64,000 bases of DNA, taken from positions 104,247 to 168,246 of the forward strand of contig NZ_KB903229.1 of assembly GCF_000379625.1 (NCBI RefSeq). Reading direction: 5' to 3'. Each line of letters opens with the position of its first letter. Position 1 is the first letter of the stretch. The notes beneath the pieces are model-generated. The model was not told the DNA's origin, did not search any database, and saw nothing but the letters and a program-made list of their open reading frames with translations. The translations under genes were made by a program, and so were the position numbers. The stretch comes from Actinomycetospora chiangmaiensis DSM 45062 (GTDB lineage: Bacteria > Actinomycetota > Actinomycetes > Mycobacteriales > Pseudonocardiaceae). This document shows, in pieces, positions 25,447-34,132 of this stretch.

Positions 25447-26115
25447 ATGGACGGCGGGCACTCGGCGGCGGTCGACGACTACGTCAAGGCCGTCTACAAG
25501 CTCGTCGAGTCCGAGGGCACGGCGACCACGTCGCGGCTCGCGCTGCGTCTGGGGCTGTCGGCGTCGTCGGTGTCGGGCATGGCCCGCAAGCTCGCCGACC
25601 TGGGCCTCGTCGAGCACCGTCCGTACGCCGGGATCACGCTCACCGAGGCGGGGCGTCGTCACGCTCTGTCGATGCTGCGCCGGCACCGGTTGATCGAGAC
25701 GTTCCTCGTGCAGGAGCTCGGCTACGGCTGGGACGAGGTGCAGGACGAGGCGGAGGTCCTGGAGCACTACGTCTCCGACACCTTCCTCGCCCGCATCGAC
25801 GGCAAGCTCGGTCACCCGCGGGTCGACCCGCACGGTGACCCCATCCCGGACGTCGAGGGCCGGACGGTCGAGCAGGAGGCCTGCCTGCTGTCGCTGCTCG
25901 AGACCGGGTCGACCGGGCGCCTCGTCCGGGTCGACGAGGAGGACCCCGCCGTCCTGCGTCACCTGAAGGAGCGGGGGTTCGGGCTCGGCACCGAGGTGTT
26001 CATGCGCGGCCGGCACCCCTTCGGCGGCTCGTTCATCGTGTCCCGCGGCAGCGACGCCGACGAGCACCTGCTCGGCCCGGAACTGGCGGCCGCGATGTGG
26101 GTGGAGGTGCACTGA
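25447..26115 (+). CDS. DtxR-family metal-dependent regulator, MntR-like ligands
   Basis: 222 residues: winged helix (about 5-65; TTSRLALRLGLSASSVSGMARKL recognition region), dimerisation/metal domain to 145, then an FeoA/SH3-like domain. At the primary site the protein has Asp11 (DDYVKAVY) where IdeR/DtxR have Met10 and Glu103 (EAEVLEHYVSD, with Glu106/His107) where they have Cys102, a pattern closer to Mn-sensing MntR than to iron-sensing IdeR. ATG 25447 follows a GATACT -10-like box by 9 bases, suggesting a leaderless transcript; GTG 25438 is an alternative. Targets are not in the immediate neighbourhood. Confidence 0.88.
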   Translation: MDGGHSAAVDDYVKAVYKLVESEGTATTSRLALRLGLSASSVSGMARKLADLGLVEHRPYAGITLTEAGRRHALSMLRRHRLIETFLVQELGYGWDEVQDEAEVLEHYVSDTFLARIDGKLGHPRVDPHGDPIPDVEGRTVEQEACLLSLLETGSTGRLVRVDEEDPAVLRHLKERGFGLGTEVFMRGRHPFGGSFIVSRGSDADEHLLGPELAAAMWVEVH

Positions 26116-26172
26116 GGCCCGCGGGTGGGAAGAGAAGCCACGGAATCGTCCACGATCGACCGAGGAGGACCC

Positions 26173-26712
26173 GTGGCGCCGCAGCCGCCGGACCCGTACA
26201 GCTTCCTGCCCGAGGTGGCCACCTTCGAGGTGACCTCCACCGACGTCACCGACGGTCAGCCGGTGCCGAACTCCCTGGTCAGCGGCATCATGGGTGCCGG
26301 CGGCGAGGACGTGTCGCCGCAGCTCGAGTGGTCCGGGTTCCCCGAGGGCACCAAGAGCTTCGCGGTGACCTGCTACGACCCGGACGCCCCGACGGCCAGC
26401 GGGTTCTGGCACTGGGCGGTCACGAACATCCCGGTCACGACGACCTCGCTGCCGACCGACGCCGGCAACCCGGACAAGGGCCTGCTGCCCGAGGGTGCGG
26501 TCACGCTGGCGAACGACGCCGGGGCGCACCGCTTCATCGGCGCCGCCCCGCCCGAGGGCCACGGGCCGCACCGCTACTTCTTCGTGGTCCACGCCGTCGA
26601 CGTGGAGGACCTCGGGGTGGGTGAGGACGGGAGCCCCGCGTTCCTGGGCTTCAACCTGTTCTTCCACACCATCGGCCGCGCCACGATCACGCCGACCTAC
26701 GAGGTGTCCTAG
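26173..26712 (+). CDS. YbhB/YbcL (PEBP) family protein
   Basis: 179 residues of the phosphatidylethanolamine-binding protein fold. Conserved YbhB motifs: [32 protein letters not shown] (ligand-pocket Asp and Pro residues), [10 protein letters not shown] and [21 protein letters not shown] 26173 is preceded by GAGGAGG, better than upstream ATGs. Cytosolic, no signal peptide. The role in bacteria is unclear, possibly binding of small anionic ligands. It ends 4 bases before a perfect bidirectional stem-loop. Confidence 0.9.
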   Translation: MAPQPPDPYSFLPEVATFEVTSTDVTDGQPVPNSLVSGIMGAGGEDVSPQLEWSGFPEGTKSFAVTCYDPDAPTASGFWHWAVTNIPVTTTSLPTDAGNPDKGLLPEGAVTLANDAGAHRFIGAAPPEGHGPHRYFFVVHAVDVEDLGVGEDGSPAFLGFNLFFHTIGRATITPTYEVS

Positions 26713-26716
26713 CGAA

Positions 26717-26762
26717 CCCGTGAGTACTCATCCGTGTCCAGGCACGGATGAGTACTCACGGG
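26717..26762. terminator. Perfect 20-bp stem-loop between convergent genes
   Basis: Arms of 20 bases (CCCGTGAGTACTCATCCGTG and its exact complement) with a 6-base loop TCCAGG, placed between the PEBP gene and the convergent gene at 26770. Related in outline to the stem-loops at 10181 and 34133. Confidence 0.85.
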
Positions 26763-26769
26763 ACGGACG

Positions 26770-27033
26770 TCACCTCTCGAGCAGTTCCTCGAGGAACGCC
26801 TCGAGGTCCAGCGGCCGACCAGCGACGTCCTCGAGACGCGGCGCGGGACGAATCTCCGCGGTGGCCTCCTCGACGGCCTGGCAGACCACCGCGAGCTCCT
26901 CGGCGCCGAGCACCCGGAAGCCGCGGGTGACCCCGTTGTAGGGGCGCCGCCACTCGAGGGCGGTCAGCTCGGTGTCCTCGATCTCCCACATCACGACGCG
27001 ATTGCCCATCCAGGGCACCGAAGTCGTCGGCAT
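26770..27033 (-). CDS. Small hypothetical protein
   Basis: 87 residues, not recognised. The frame encodes a plausible soluble protein (VVMWEIEDTELTALEWRRPYNGVTRGFRVLGAEELAVV), with a C-terminal acidic helix LEAFLEELLER. ATG 27033 is preceded by GGTGAGGG. An overlapping frame at 26756-27046 is rich in Arg and looks like a shadow. Nothing in the context hints at function. Confidence 0.6.
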   Translation of the reverse strand: MPTTSVPWMGNRVVMWEIEDTELTALEWRRPYNGVTRGFRVLGAEELAVVCQAVEEATAEIRPAPRLEDVAGRPLDLEAFLEELLER

Positions 27034-27159
27034 CGTCCCTCACCACCTGATCCCGTGCTGGTACGCGTGTCCGGCCGCAGCACTGGGGCGACCACGCGAG
27101 GATGCCTGTCGGTCACCCGCCGCACACGGGGGAGTGGTCTGTGTGACAGGCGACGGCGG

Positions 27160-27639
27160 TCACCCCCCGGCGTGGAGCCGGCGGTGCAGCTCGCGGACCT
27201 CCGCGTCCAGTCCGGGAGCCGGACCCTCGACGACGACGCCCGGCGCCACGGCGGCCACCGGCAGCGCCGCCACCGGGCCGGGCGCGGCGCCGAACTCCGC
27301 GAGCCAGCCCGTCAGCTGCTCCGAGGAGCTCGCGTACACGATCCGGCCGAGCCCGACCCAGGCGTGCGCCGCCGAGCACATCGGGCAGTGCTCGCCCGAG
27401 GTGTAGACGGTGGCGCCCGGCCGGTCGGCGGGCGGCAACGACGCCGCGGCCCACCGGGCGAGCGCGAACTCCGGGTGCAGCGTCGCGTCCGACCCGGTGT
27501 TCACCCGGTTCCTGTCCTCGGCCAGGGCCGTTCCGTCGGGGCCGACGAGCACCGACCCGAACGGCTCGTCGCCGGCCTCCAGAGCCTCGCGGGCCAGCTC
27601 GACACAGCGGCGGAGGTGGACCAGGTCGGCGTCGCGCAC
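27160..27639 (-). CDS. Nucleoside deaminase (cytidine deaminase-like fold)
   Basis: 159 residues. Zinc-site motifs HPEFALARW and SGEHCPMCSAA (CxxC) define the CDA fold; the usual HAE and EPCPMC are altered to HPE and EHCPMC, as in a subgroup of guanine/nucleoside deaminase-like proteins. GTG 27639 is the first start in the protein-like region, 11 bases after the P450 stop, so it is likely part of the TetR/P450 transcription unit. Substrate unresolved: guanine, adenosine or a modified base are possible. Confidence 0.82.
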   Translation of the reverse strand: MRDADLVHLRRCVELAREALEAGDEPFGSVLVGPDGTALAEDRNRVNTGSDATLHPEFALARWAAASLPPADRPGATVYTSGEHCPMCSAAHAWVGLGRIVYASSSEQLTGWLAEFGAAPGPVAALPVAAVAPGVVVEGPAPGLDAEVRELHRRLHAGG

Positions 27640-27650
27640 GCCCGGGGAAG

Positions 27651-29060
27651 CTACAGCCGCTCCAGGCGCAGCGGCAGGTGGTCGGCCGGCGTCGGACCCG
27701 TCGTGAGGCCGATCGGCATGACGTAGCCGTCGGGGACCGACCAGCGGAAGCGCCGCAGCATCGCGTGCATGATCGCCTTGACCTCCATGCCGCCGAAGTG
27801 CAGGCCGATGCACTTGTGGACGCCGCCGCCGAAGGGCATCCAGGCGAAGCGGTGCGACTTGTCCTCGGCGCGCTCGGGGGCGAACCGGTCGGGGTCGAAC
27901 TCGTCGGGTCGGCTCCACCAGGGTTCCAGGCGCTGCGAGGCGTGGATGCCGAGCGACATCAGCGTGCCGGCGGGGATGTGGAAGCCCTGGAGCTCGGCGT
28001 CGCGGACCGTGATCCGGGCGAGCTGACCGACCGGGGCGTACATCCGCAGCGTCTCGCGCATCGCGAGGTCGAGGGAGACCAGCGAGTCGAGCTCGGCGCC
28101 CGTCAGGTCGTCGGAGTCCAGCGCGAACGACTCCTCGCGCAGCTTCTCCTGCCACTCGGGGTTCTTCGCGAGCAGGTAGCTCATCATCGACAGCGTGATC
28201 GTCGACGTGTCGTGCGCCGCCATGAGCAGGAAGATCATGTGGTTGACGATGTCGTCGTCGGAGAACGTCTCGCCCTCGTCGCTGCGCGCATGGCAGAGCA
28301 CGCTGAACATGTCCCGGCCGTCGCCGGCCCGCTTGGCGGGGATCTGGGCGGCGAAGTAGGCCTCGAGCAGCTTCCGGCCGTCGAGCCCGCGCTTCCACGA
28401 GCCGCCCGGGACCGGTGCGCGGATCACCGCGACGCCCGCGTGCACGGTGTCGACGAAGGCCCGGTTGACGCGGTCGGCCCGCGGTCCGAGCTCGTCGCCG
28501 ACGAACACCTCGGTCCCGATGTCGAGGGTCATCTGCTTGATGCGGTCGTAGATGCGGATGCCGTCGCCGGTGGTCCAGTCGTCGAGGCTGCGCCGGATGC
28601 GCGGGTTCATCACCTCGAGGTACTCGGCGAGCCGGTCGCGGGTGAACGCCTCCTGCAGGATGCGCCGGTGGGTGCGGTGCTCCTCGAAGTCGAGCAGCAT
28701 CACGCCGCGCCGGAAGAACGGGCCGATGAAGAAGCCCCAGCCGTCGGCGTTGCCGAAGAACTTGTCCTTGTTGACGAGCACCTGGCCCAGCGCGTCCGGG
28801 CCCAGCACCGACACCATGCGCCGGCCGAACGCCCCGGTCCACGACACCGGCCCGTACTGCTCGTAGCGCTGCCGACCGAACCCCAGCATGTCCGCGGCGA
28901 ACTCCAGCGACCGCCCGACGACGGGCGTGCCGTAGTCGCCGGGAACCGGCTCCAGGCCGCTGCCGGGCGGCGGCACGGCGAGCGGGGCCGCGGCCGACGG
29001 CACCCGGCTCAGTGCTGTGGCCAGGCCGGTCTGGATGCGGTGCGTCAGCGGTGCCGTCAT
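27651..29060 (-). CDS. Cytochrome P450
   Basis: 469-residue haem monooxygenase. The haem-ligand loop FGGGVHKCIG carries Cys417, the I-helix is LLMAAHDTST (with AHDT rather than AGxxT), ETLRMYAP is the ExxR motif and the N-terminus is soluble without an anchor. In layout and motifs it resembles the mycobacterial sterol/hydrocarbon-type P450s such as CYP136 or CYP51-like classes. Its ATG overlaps the TetR stop by 4 bases (ATGA), so the regulator controls its own P450. No ferredoxin gene lies nearby, so electrons come from elsewhere. Confidence 0.93.
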   Translation of the reverse strand: MTAPLTHRIQTGLATALSRVPSAAAPLAVPPPGSGLEPVPGDYGTPVVGRSLEFAADMLGFGRQRYEQYGPVSWTGAFGRRMVSVLGPDALGQVLVNKDKFFGNADGWGFFIGPFFRRGVMLLDFEEHRTHRRILQEAFTRDRLAEYLEVMNPRIRRSLDDWTTGDGIRIYDRIKQMTLDIGTEVFVGDELGPRADRVNRAFVDTVHAGVAVIRAPVPGGSWKRGLDGRKLLEAYFAAQIPAKRAGDGRDMFSVLCHARSDEGETFSDDDIVNHMIFLLMAAHDTSTITLSMMSYLLAKNPEWQEKLREESFALDSDDLTGAELDSLVSLDLAMRETLRMYAPVGQLARITVRDAELQGFHIPAGTLMSLGIHASQRLEPWWSRPDEFDPDRFAPERAEDKSHRFAWMPFGGGVHKCIGLHFGGMEVKAIMHAMLRRFRWSVPDGYVMPIGLTTGPTPADHLPLRLERL

Positions 29061-29674
29061 CGGTCCTCCGGGAAGTCGGCGGCGGCGACCACGAGGCGGG
29101 CGCAGCGCGTGACGAGGTGGTCGGCGTCGACGGCGAGCCGGCCGTCGAGCCAGAAACCGACGGCGTCGACGATGCCGGCGGTGAGCAGCACCGTCGTGAC
29201 GTCGAGGTCGGCGGACGACAGGTGCGGCCGCGCCGCGACGATCAGGCGGGCGAGGAAGGCGGCGAACGCGGCCACCGTGTCCTGCCGGCGGGCGGCGAGG
29301 ACGGGGTGCCCGACCGCCTCCCGGTAGAGCCGGGCCGACCGCGGGTCGTGGGCGAGCAGCGTGACGGTGGCGCGGACCGCGGCGCGCGCCCGGGCCTCGA
29401 GGTCGGCCGCCGGCACGGCCGCGGCGGCCTGCTCGGCCAGGCGCAGCGCGGTGTCCGACGTGGCCTCGAACAGCGCCGCGAGCAGGTCGTCCCGCCGGGC
29501 GAACGACTCGTAGAAGTAGCGCTCGGTCAGCCCGGCCGCCCGGCAGACCGCGGTCATCGTGAAGTCGGCGACCCCGCGCTCGCCCACCACGTCCAGGGCG
29601 GCGTCGAGCAGCCGCGCGCGACGCTCGGCCACGCGCTCCGTGGCGCTCGCGCCCTGGAAGGTGCGGGTGGGCAT
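29057..29674 (-). CDS. TetR-family regulator of the P450
   Basis: 205 residues. N-terminal helix-turn-helix RLLDAALDVVGERGVADFTMTAVCRAAGLTERYFYESFARRDDLL is clear; the C-terminal ligand domain is not recognisable. Its stop overlaps the P450 start by 4 bases. An 18-base perfect palindrome lies 10 bases upstream of its ATG and is the probable autoregulatory operator. Confidence 0.9.
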   Translation of the reverse strand: MPTRTFQGASATERVAERRARLLDAALDVVGERGVADFTMTAVCRAAGLTERYFYESFARRDDLLAALFEATSDTALRLAEQAAAAVPAADLEARARAAVRATVTLLAHDPRSARLYREAVGHPVLAARRQDTVAAFAAFLARLIVAARPHLSSADLDVTTVLLTAGIVDAVGFWLDGRLAVDADHLVTRCARLVVAAADFPEDR

Positions 29675-29684
29675 GCGGCCATCT

Positions 29685-29702
29685 TGACAGGGCGCCCTGT
29701 CA
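29685..29702. promoter_or_regulatory. Palindromic operator of the TetR/P450 unit
   Basis: TGACAGGGC-GCCCTGTCA, a perfect 18-base palindrome directly upstream of the TetR start at 29674, in the spacer shared with the downstream end of the DUF5709 gene. Confidence 0.7.
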
Positions 29703-29713
29703 GAAAGGAAGGC

Positions 29714-30184
29714 TCAGCCCTCCTCCTGACCGATCACGTGCATCGCGGCCTCCTCGGCGGTCGCGCCCGCGCCGTCGACGCCCACGTCGTCGGCGTAGCC
29801 CTCGTCGCCCTCGTCGCGCAGCACCAGCCGGCCGGACCGGGCGTCGCCGACCTCGTCGTCGTAGAGCTCGCCCGCCGTGTCCCGGGAGTCGCCGAGGCCG
29901 TCGGCGCCGAGGTCGTCGGGGTCCTCGGCGATCTCGCGGCGCAGCCGGTCGTCGAGCGGCTCCCCGTCCTCCTCCTCGCGCTGCGTGACGCCCCACGCGT
30001 CGACGCCGCGCGTGCGCTCGTTCGGGATCCACCCGGCGTCGAGCGGGTCCTCCGGGTCGCGCTCCGGGGCGTGGCCGTCGAGCAGGTCGGCCTCGTCGAG
30101 CTGCTCGAAGGAGGTGTCGTCGACGGAGTCGCGGTCGTCGGCGGGGAGTTCGTCAGGGCTCTCGGGCAGCTCGGTGCCGGTCAT
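29714..30184 (-). CDS. DUF5709 family protein
   Basis: 156 residues, strongly acidic. The family pattern is visible: DEADLLDGHAPERDPEDPLDAGWIPNERTRGVDAWGVTQREEEDGEPLDDRLRRE, then a C-terminal HVIGQEEG. ATG 30184 has GAGGGAG upstream and is preferred to the upstream ATG at 30241. DUF5709 proteins are actinobacterial, cytosolic and uncharacterised. Expression probably independent of the neighbouring channel-like gene (41 bases downstream of that gene's stop). Confidence 0.85.
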   Translation of the reverse strand: MTGTELPESPDELPADDRDSVDDTSFEQLDEADLLDGHAPERDPEDPLDAGWIPNERTRGVDAWGVTQREEEDGEPLDDRLRREIAEDPDDLGADGLGDSRDTAGELYDDEVGDARSGRLVLRDEGDEGYADDVGVDGAGATAEEAAMHVIGQEEG

Positions 30185-30225
30185 GGTCAGGTCTCCCTCG
30201 TGTGGTCGGGGTGTCGCGTCACTGT

Positions 30226-31341
30226 CTACCGCCGCACCCACGGCGAACTACGGAAGGGCAGGGCGCGGTCGCCCGACCAGGGCGCGGTCGGCGCCTCGAC
30301 GAGCCCGGCGAAGCGCAGCAGCACGCCGTCGTAGTTCACCCGCCAGCCGGCGAAGTCCCGCCACGCCTGCTCGACGTCGGGTCGCAGCGGCGCACCTGCC
30401 GCCGCGAGCTCCGCCCTGGCCGCGTCGAACTCGGCGCGGGTCACGGAGATCGGATCGGTGGGGGACGGGTCGGGATCGTGCGGGATCGCGAAGAAGTCCC
30501 CGACCCGTCGCAGGGTCAGGTAGCCCGACCGGAGGCACAGCTCGGCCGCGGGGCGCCGACCGAGGTCCAGGGTCGAGGACACGAGCGCGGCGGCGTCCAT
30601 CACCGCACCGGCGGCGGTCACCCACGAGCGCTCCGGCTGGGGCGATCGGAAGTAGACCAGCGAGGGCGTCGAGCAGTGCGTCTCCTCGACGTCGGCGAAC
30701 CAGTGGGACCACTGGTCCCAGAAGGGTCCGAGGCTCTCGAACCCGTGGATGCGGGCGAGCCGCACGAGCAGGTCGACCGCCGACGGTGGGGTCCCGGCGA
30801 GGCTCTCGAGGCCCGTCACCATGAGCTCGCGCCGGGAGTAGGACGCGTAGATCGACGGCAGGTACGAGACCAGCAGGGCCACGAGGCCGAGGCCGAGGAA
30901 CGCCTCGAGGAACGCCAGCGCCGCGGGCCCGACCCCCGACGGTTCCCGGAAGCCCAGGGTCAGCAGCGAGGAGCCGCTCTCCAGGAAGGCGTCGGCGGGG
31001 TTCTCGCCCACGGCCGTGAAGAGGAGCCCGAACCCGACGAGCACCAGGGCGAGCCACACCAGCGGCAACGTCAGCAGGCTCATCGGGGCGTACAGCGCGA
31101 GGAGCTGTTCGCCGCGGCGCCGCGGCACGATCCGCCGGGTCCCGCGCAGCACCGAGCCCGCGGCGACGAAGACCCAGCGGGTGATGAGCAGGGGGGTCGC
31201 CCGGGGCACCGCGAGCGTCTGCGCGGCGGACAGGACCGTCGCGACCACGATCACCGCGCCGAGCGCCCCGAGAATGACCAGCAGCACCGCGTGCACCGGA
31301 TGATGGTGCCGATCGTCGTGGTTCTGCTCCACACGGGGCAC
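30226..31341 (-). CDS. Membrane protein with potassium-channel-like pore segment
   Basis: 371 residues with about four hydrophobic segments: residues 15-42, 85-112, a re-entrant-like stretch FLESGSSLLTLGFREP (about 121-136), and 137-162, followed by a large cytosolic domain. The TM-pore-TM arrangement and TLGF in place of the TxGYG filter recall two-TM potassium channels, but the filter is not canonical. The start is uncertain; a GTG inside VHAVLLVILG would trim the His-rich start. Function unknown. Confidence 0.6.
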   Translation of the reverse strand: MPRVEQNHDDRHHHPVHAVLLVILGALGAVIVVATVLSAAQTLAVPRATPLLITRWVFVAAGSVLRGTRRIVPRRRGEQLLALYAPMSLLTLPLVWLALVLVGFGLLFTAVGENPADAFLESGSSLLTLGFREPSGVGPAALAFLEAFLGLGLVALLVSYLPSIYASYSRRELMVTGLESLAGTPPSAVDLLVRLARIHGFESLGPFWDQWSHWFADVEETHCSTPSLVYFRSPQPERSWVTAAGAVMDAAALVSSTLDLGRRPAAELCLRSGYLTLRRVGDFFAIPHDPDPSPTDPISVTRAEFDAARAELAAAGAPLRPDVEQAWRDFAGWRVNYDGVLLRFAGLVEAPTAPWSGDRALPFRSSPWVRR

Positions 31342-31370
31342 GATGGGTCCCTCGGTCGAGAGGAGCCGAC

Positions 31371-32000
31371 ATGGCGATCACGCGCGGTTTCAGCGGGCGG
31401 CGCAGGCAGGCGGAGCGCGACCCGCGGCTGCCACCGGGCCAGTACGACGTCGGGAAGTCCTGGCCGGTGCTCACCGCGGAGCCCACCGGCCGGGTCGACG
31501 CCGAGCGGTGGACGCTGACGATCGACGGGCTCGTCGCGAACCCGACGTCGTGGTCGCTGAAGGAGCTCAAGGCCCTCGCGGCCCGGAAGAACGACGGGAC
31601 GGACACCTACCGCGGCGACATCCACTGCGTGACGACCTGGTCGAAGCTCGACACGTCGTTCACCGGGATCAGCCTGGACACCCTGCTCGAGGTGGCGCAG
31701 CCGCTGCCCGGGGCGCGGTTCGTCGTCGAGGAGTCGACGACGCGGTACCGCACCAACCTCCCGCTCGACGACGTCACCGGCGGGAAGGCCTGGGTCGTGT
31801 GGGAGCACGAGGGCAGGCCCCTGACGCGCGAGCACGGCGGGCCGGTGCGGATGCTCGTGCCGCACCTGTACTTCTGGAAGTCCGCGAAGTGGATCTCGAA
31901 GATCACGCTGCTCGACCACGACGAGCCCGGCTTCTGGGAGATCAACGGCTACCACCACCGCGGCGACCCGTGGCAGGAGCAGCGCTTCGATGGCGACTGA
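31371..32000 (+). CDS. Sulfite oxidase-like molybdopterin oxidoreductase (MsrP/YedY-type)
   Basis: 209 residues with a single molybdopterin-binding domain; Cys86 in GDIHCVTTW is the expected Mo ligand, followed by FTGISLDTLLEV and EHGGPVRMLVPHLYFWKSAKW. No Tat signal is seen, so it is probably cytosolic, unlike MsrP. AGGAG lies before ATG 31371. It overlaps the ferredoxin-reductase-like gene by 11 bases, which overlaps the disulfide oxidoreductase by 8, making a three-gene unit. Likely reduces sulfoxide- or N-oxide-type substrates using electrons from the downstream flavoprotein. Confidence 0.88.
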   Translation: MAITRGFSGRRRQAERDPRLPPGQYDVGKSWPVLTAEPTGRVDAERWTLTIDGLVANPTSWSLKELKALAARKNDGTDTYRGDIHCVTTWSKLDTSFTGISLDTLLEVAQPLPGARFVVEESTTRYRTNLPLDDVTGGKAWVVWEHEGRPLTREHGGPVRMLVPHLYFWKSAKWISKITLLDHDEPGFWEINGYHHRGDPWQEQRFDGD

Positions 32001-32736
32001 TCCGACCCCCCGTCGCTCCGCCCGCCCCGAGGAGGACCGGAAGCTCGCGGCCACCTGGCGCGACGCGAAGGTCGTCTCCGTCGACCACCACGGCGAGCTC
32101 GGCGTGATCCTGCGCCTCGACGTGCCCGACCGCGTCGTCCACCGCCCCGGCCAGCACTACGTCCTGCGGCTGCGCGCCGAGGACGGTTACACGGCGAGCC
32201 GCTCGTACTCGGCGGTCTCGGCGCCCTCCGACGACCTCGTCGAGCTGTACGTGGAGAAGGTTCCCGACGGGGAGGTGTCCGGCTTCCTCGCCGAGGTCGT
32301 CGAGCCCGGGGACGTGCTCGAGTGCCGCGGTCCGATCGGGCGCTGGTTCGCCTGGGACGGCCGGTCGCCCGCCCTCGGGATCGGTGGTGGCAGCGGGGTG
32401 GCGCCGCTGGTGTCGATGCTGCGGCACGCCCGCGACGTCGGGCACCCCGAGCTGCTGCACCTGGCGGTCTCGGCGTGGACCGCCGAGCACCTGCCCTATC
32501 GCGAGGAGCTGGAGGCGTCCGGCGCCCTCATCGCGTACTCCCGGCAGAAGGGCGGCTCCCGGCTCGATGCGGCGGTGATCGCCGCGGTCGCCGACCCGGG
32601 CGCCACCGCGTTCGTGTGCGGCTCGGCACGATTCACCCTGGCGATGGAGTCGCACCTCCTGTCCGCCGGGCAGCCGGAGTCCAGCATCCGGATCGAGCGG
32701 TTCGGACCGACGGGAGAAGGTGACGGGGATGGCTGA
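31990..32736 (+). CDS. Ferredoxin/flavin reductase (FNR family)
   Basis: 248 residues. FAD motif RSYSAVSAP (RxYS), NAD(P) motif GGGSGVAPL, and C-terminal FVCGSARF. No iron-sulfur domain. Begins inside the last 11 bases of the molybdoenzyme gene, so the two are translationally coupled, and it very likely supplies its electrons from NAD(P)H. This pairing of a YedY-like protein with an FNR-type reductase is common in actinobacteria. Confidence 0.9.
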   Translation: MATDPTPRRSARPEEDRKLAATWRDAKVVSVDHHGELGVILRLDVPDRVVHRPGQHYVLRLRAEDGYTASRSYSAVSAPSDDLVELYVEKVPDGEVSGFLAEVVEPGDVLECRGPIGRWFAWDGRSPALGIGGGSGVAPLVSMLRHARDVGHPELLHLAVSAWTAEHLPYREELEASGALIAYSRQKGGSRLDAAVIAAVADPGATAFVCGSARFTLAMESHLLSAGQPESSIRIERFGPTGEGDGDG

Positions 32737-34126
32737 CCTCGAGGTGGACGTCGTGGTGATCGGCGCGGGCCCGGTGGGGGAGAACGTCGCCGACCGCGCG
32801 CACCAGCAGGGGCTGAGCGCCGCGATCGTCGAGGCGGGCCTGGTCGGGGGCGAGTGCTCGTACTACGCGTGCATCCCGTCGAAGGCGCTGCTGCGCCCGG
32901 TCGACCTGCGGGCCGCGGTGGCGCGCATGCCCGGTCTCGACGTGGGCCCGGTGGACCCGGCGAAGGTCTTCGCGCGGCGCGACCAGTTCGCGAACCCGGA
33001 CGACTCCGGCCAGGCCGACTGGCTCGACGGCGCCGGCATCACGCTGCTGCGCGGCCGCGGCCGGATCACCGGTGAGCGGGCGGTCGCGGTGGACCACGGG
33101 GACGGGACGACGACGGACGTCGCCGCCCGCTACGTCGTCGTCGCGACCGGCTCGGTGCCCACGTACCCGCCGATCGACGGGATCGATGAGGTCGACGCGT
33201 GGACCAACCGCGAGGTCACGCAGGCTTCGCGCGTGCCGGACTCACTGCTGATCCTCGGCGGTGGGGTGGTCGGGGTGGAGATGGCGACCGCCTACCAGCG
33301 GCTGGGCAGCCGCGTGACGCTCGTGCAGCACGGCGAGCGGCTGGTCCCCTCCGTCGAGCCCGAGGCGTCCCGGCGGCTGCAGGCCTCGCTGGAGCGTGAC
33401 GGCGTGGACGTGCGGCTCGGCGTCTCGATGACGGCCGTGAAGCGCGACGGCAGTGAGGTCGTGGCCTCGCTCGACGACGGGTCCGAGCTGCGCGGGGCGG
33501 AACTGCTCGTCGCGGCGGGTCGGAAGCCCGCGACGTCGGACCTCGGGCTGGACACGGTGGGCCTGGAGCCCGGCAAGCCGCTCGACGCCGACGACACGAC
33601 GACGGTGCAGGGCGACTGGCTGTACGCCGTCGGGGACGCCTCGACCGGCGCGAAGCTCACGCACATGGGCAAGTACCAGGCCCGCAGCTGCGCCGACGTG
33701 CTCGTGGCCCGCTCGAAGGGCGCCGAGGTGGGCGGCCGGTACACGAAGACCTCGACGACGGCCGAGCAGACCGCCGTCCCGCAGGTCATCTTCACCGACC
33801 CGCAGCTCGCGGCGGTCGGGCACACGTCGGAGAGCGCGGAACGGGCCGGGCTGCCCGTCCGCGCCGTGAGCTACGAGATCGGGAACACCGCCGGCGGGTC
33901 CTTGCAGGCCGACGGCTACGACGGGTTCGCGACGATCGTGGTCGACACCGACCGCGAGGTGATCGTCGGCGCGACCTTCGTCGGGCAGGACGTCGCCGAC
34001 ATGGTGCACGGGGCGACCATCGCGATCGTCGGGGAGGTGCCGCTCGCCCGCCTGTGGCACGCGGTCCCGTCGTTCCCGACGATGTCCGAGGTCTGGCTGC
34101 GCCTGCTGGAGACGTACGGGATGTGA
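32729..34126 (+). CDS. Pyridine nucleotide-disulfide oxidoreductase
   Basis: 465 residues. N-terminal FAD motif VIGAGPVGENVA, a redox pair C43-x4-C48 in GECSYYACIPSK, then a second Rossmann motif LILGGGVVGVEMATAY, and the C-terminal dimerisation domain ending WHAVPSFPTMSEVWL. The class I signature is usually GGTCxNxGCxPSK; here it is GGECSYYACIPSK, typical of an actinobacterial subgroup. ATG 32729 overlaps the upstream gene by 8 bases. Substrate may be a mycothiol-related disulfide or lipoamide; unresolved. It ends just before a stem-loop. Confidence 0.88.
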   Translation: MADLEVDVVVIGAGPVGENVADRAHQQGLSAAIVEAGLVGGECSYYACIPSKALLRPVDLRAAVARMPGLDVGPVDPAKVFARRDQFANPDDSGQADWLDGAGITLLRGRGRITGERAVAVDHGDGTTTDVAARYVVVATGSVPTYPPIDGIDEVDAWTNREVTQASRVPDSLLILGGGVVGVEMATAYQRLGSRVTLVQHGERLVPSVEPEASRRLQASLERDGVDVRLGVSMTAVKRDGSEVVASLDDGSELRGAELLVAAGRKPATSDLGLDTVGLEPGKPLDADDTTTVQGDWLYAVGDASTGAKLTHMGKYQARSCADVLVARSKGAEVGGRYTKTSTTAEQTAVPQVIFTDPQLAAVGHTSESAERAGLPVRAVSYEIGNTAGGSLQADGYDGFATIVVDTDREVIVGATFVGQDVADMVHGATIAIVGEVPLARLWHAVPSFPTMSEVWLRLLETYGM

Positions 34127-34132
34127 CCCCGT

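Noticed and set aside
27160-29674. P450 region as a secondary-metabolite cluster
   Set aside because: Only a regulator and a deaminase accompany it; no core synthase or transport gene is present.
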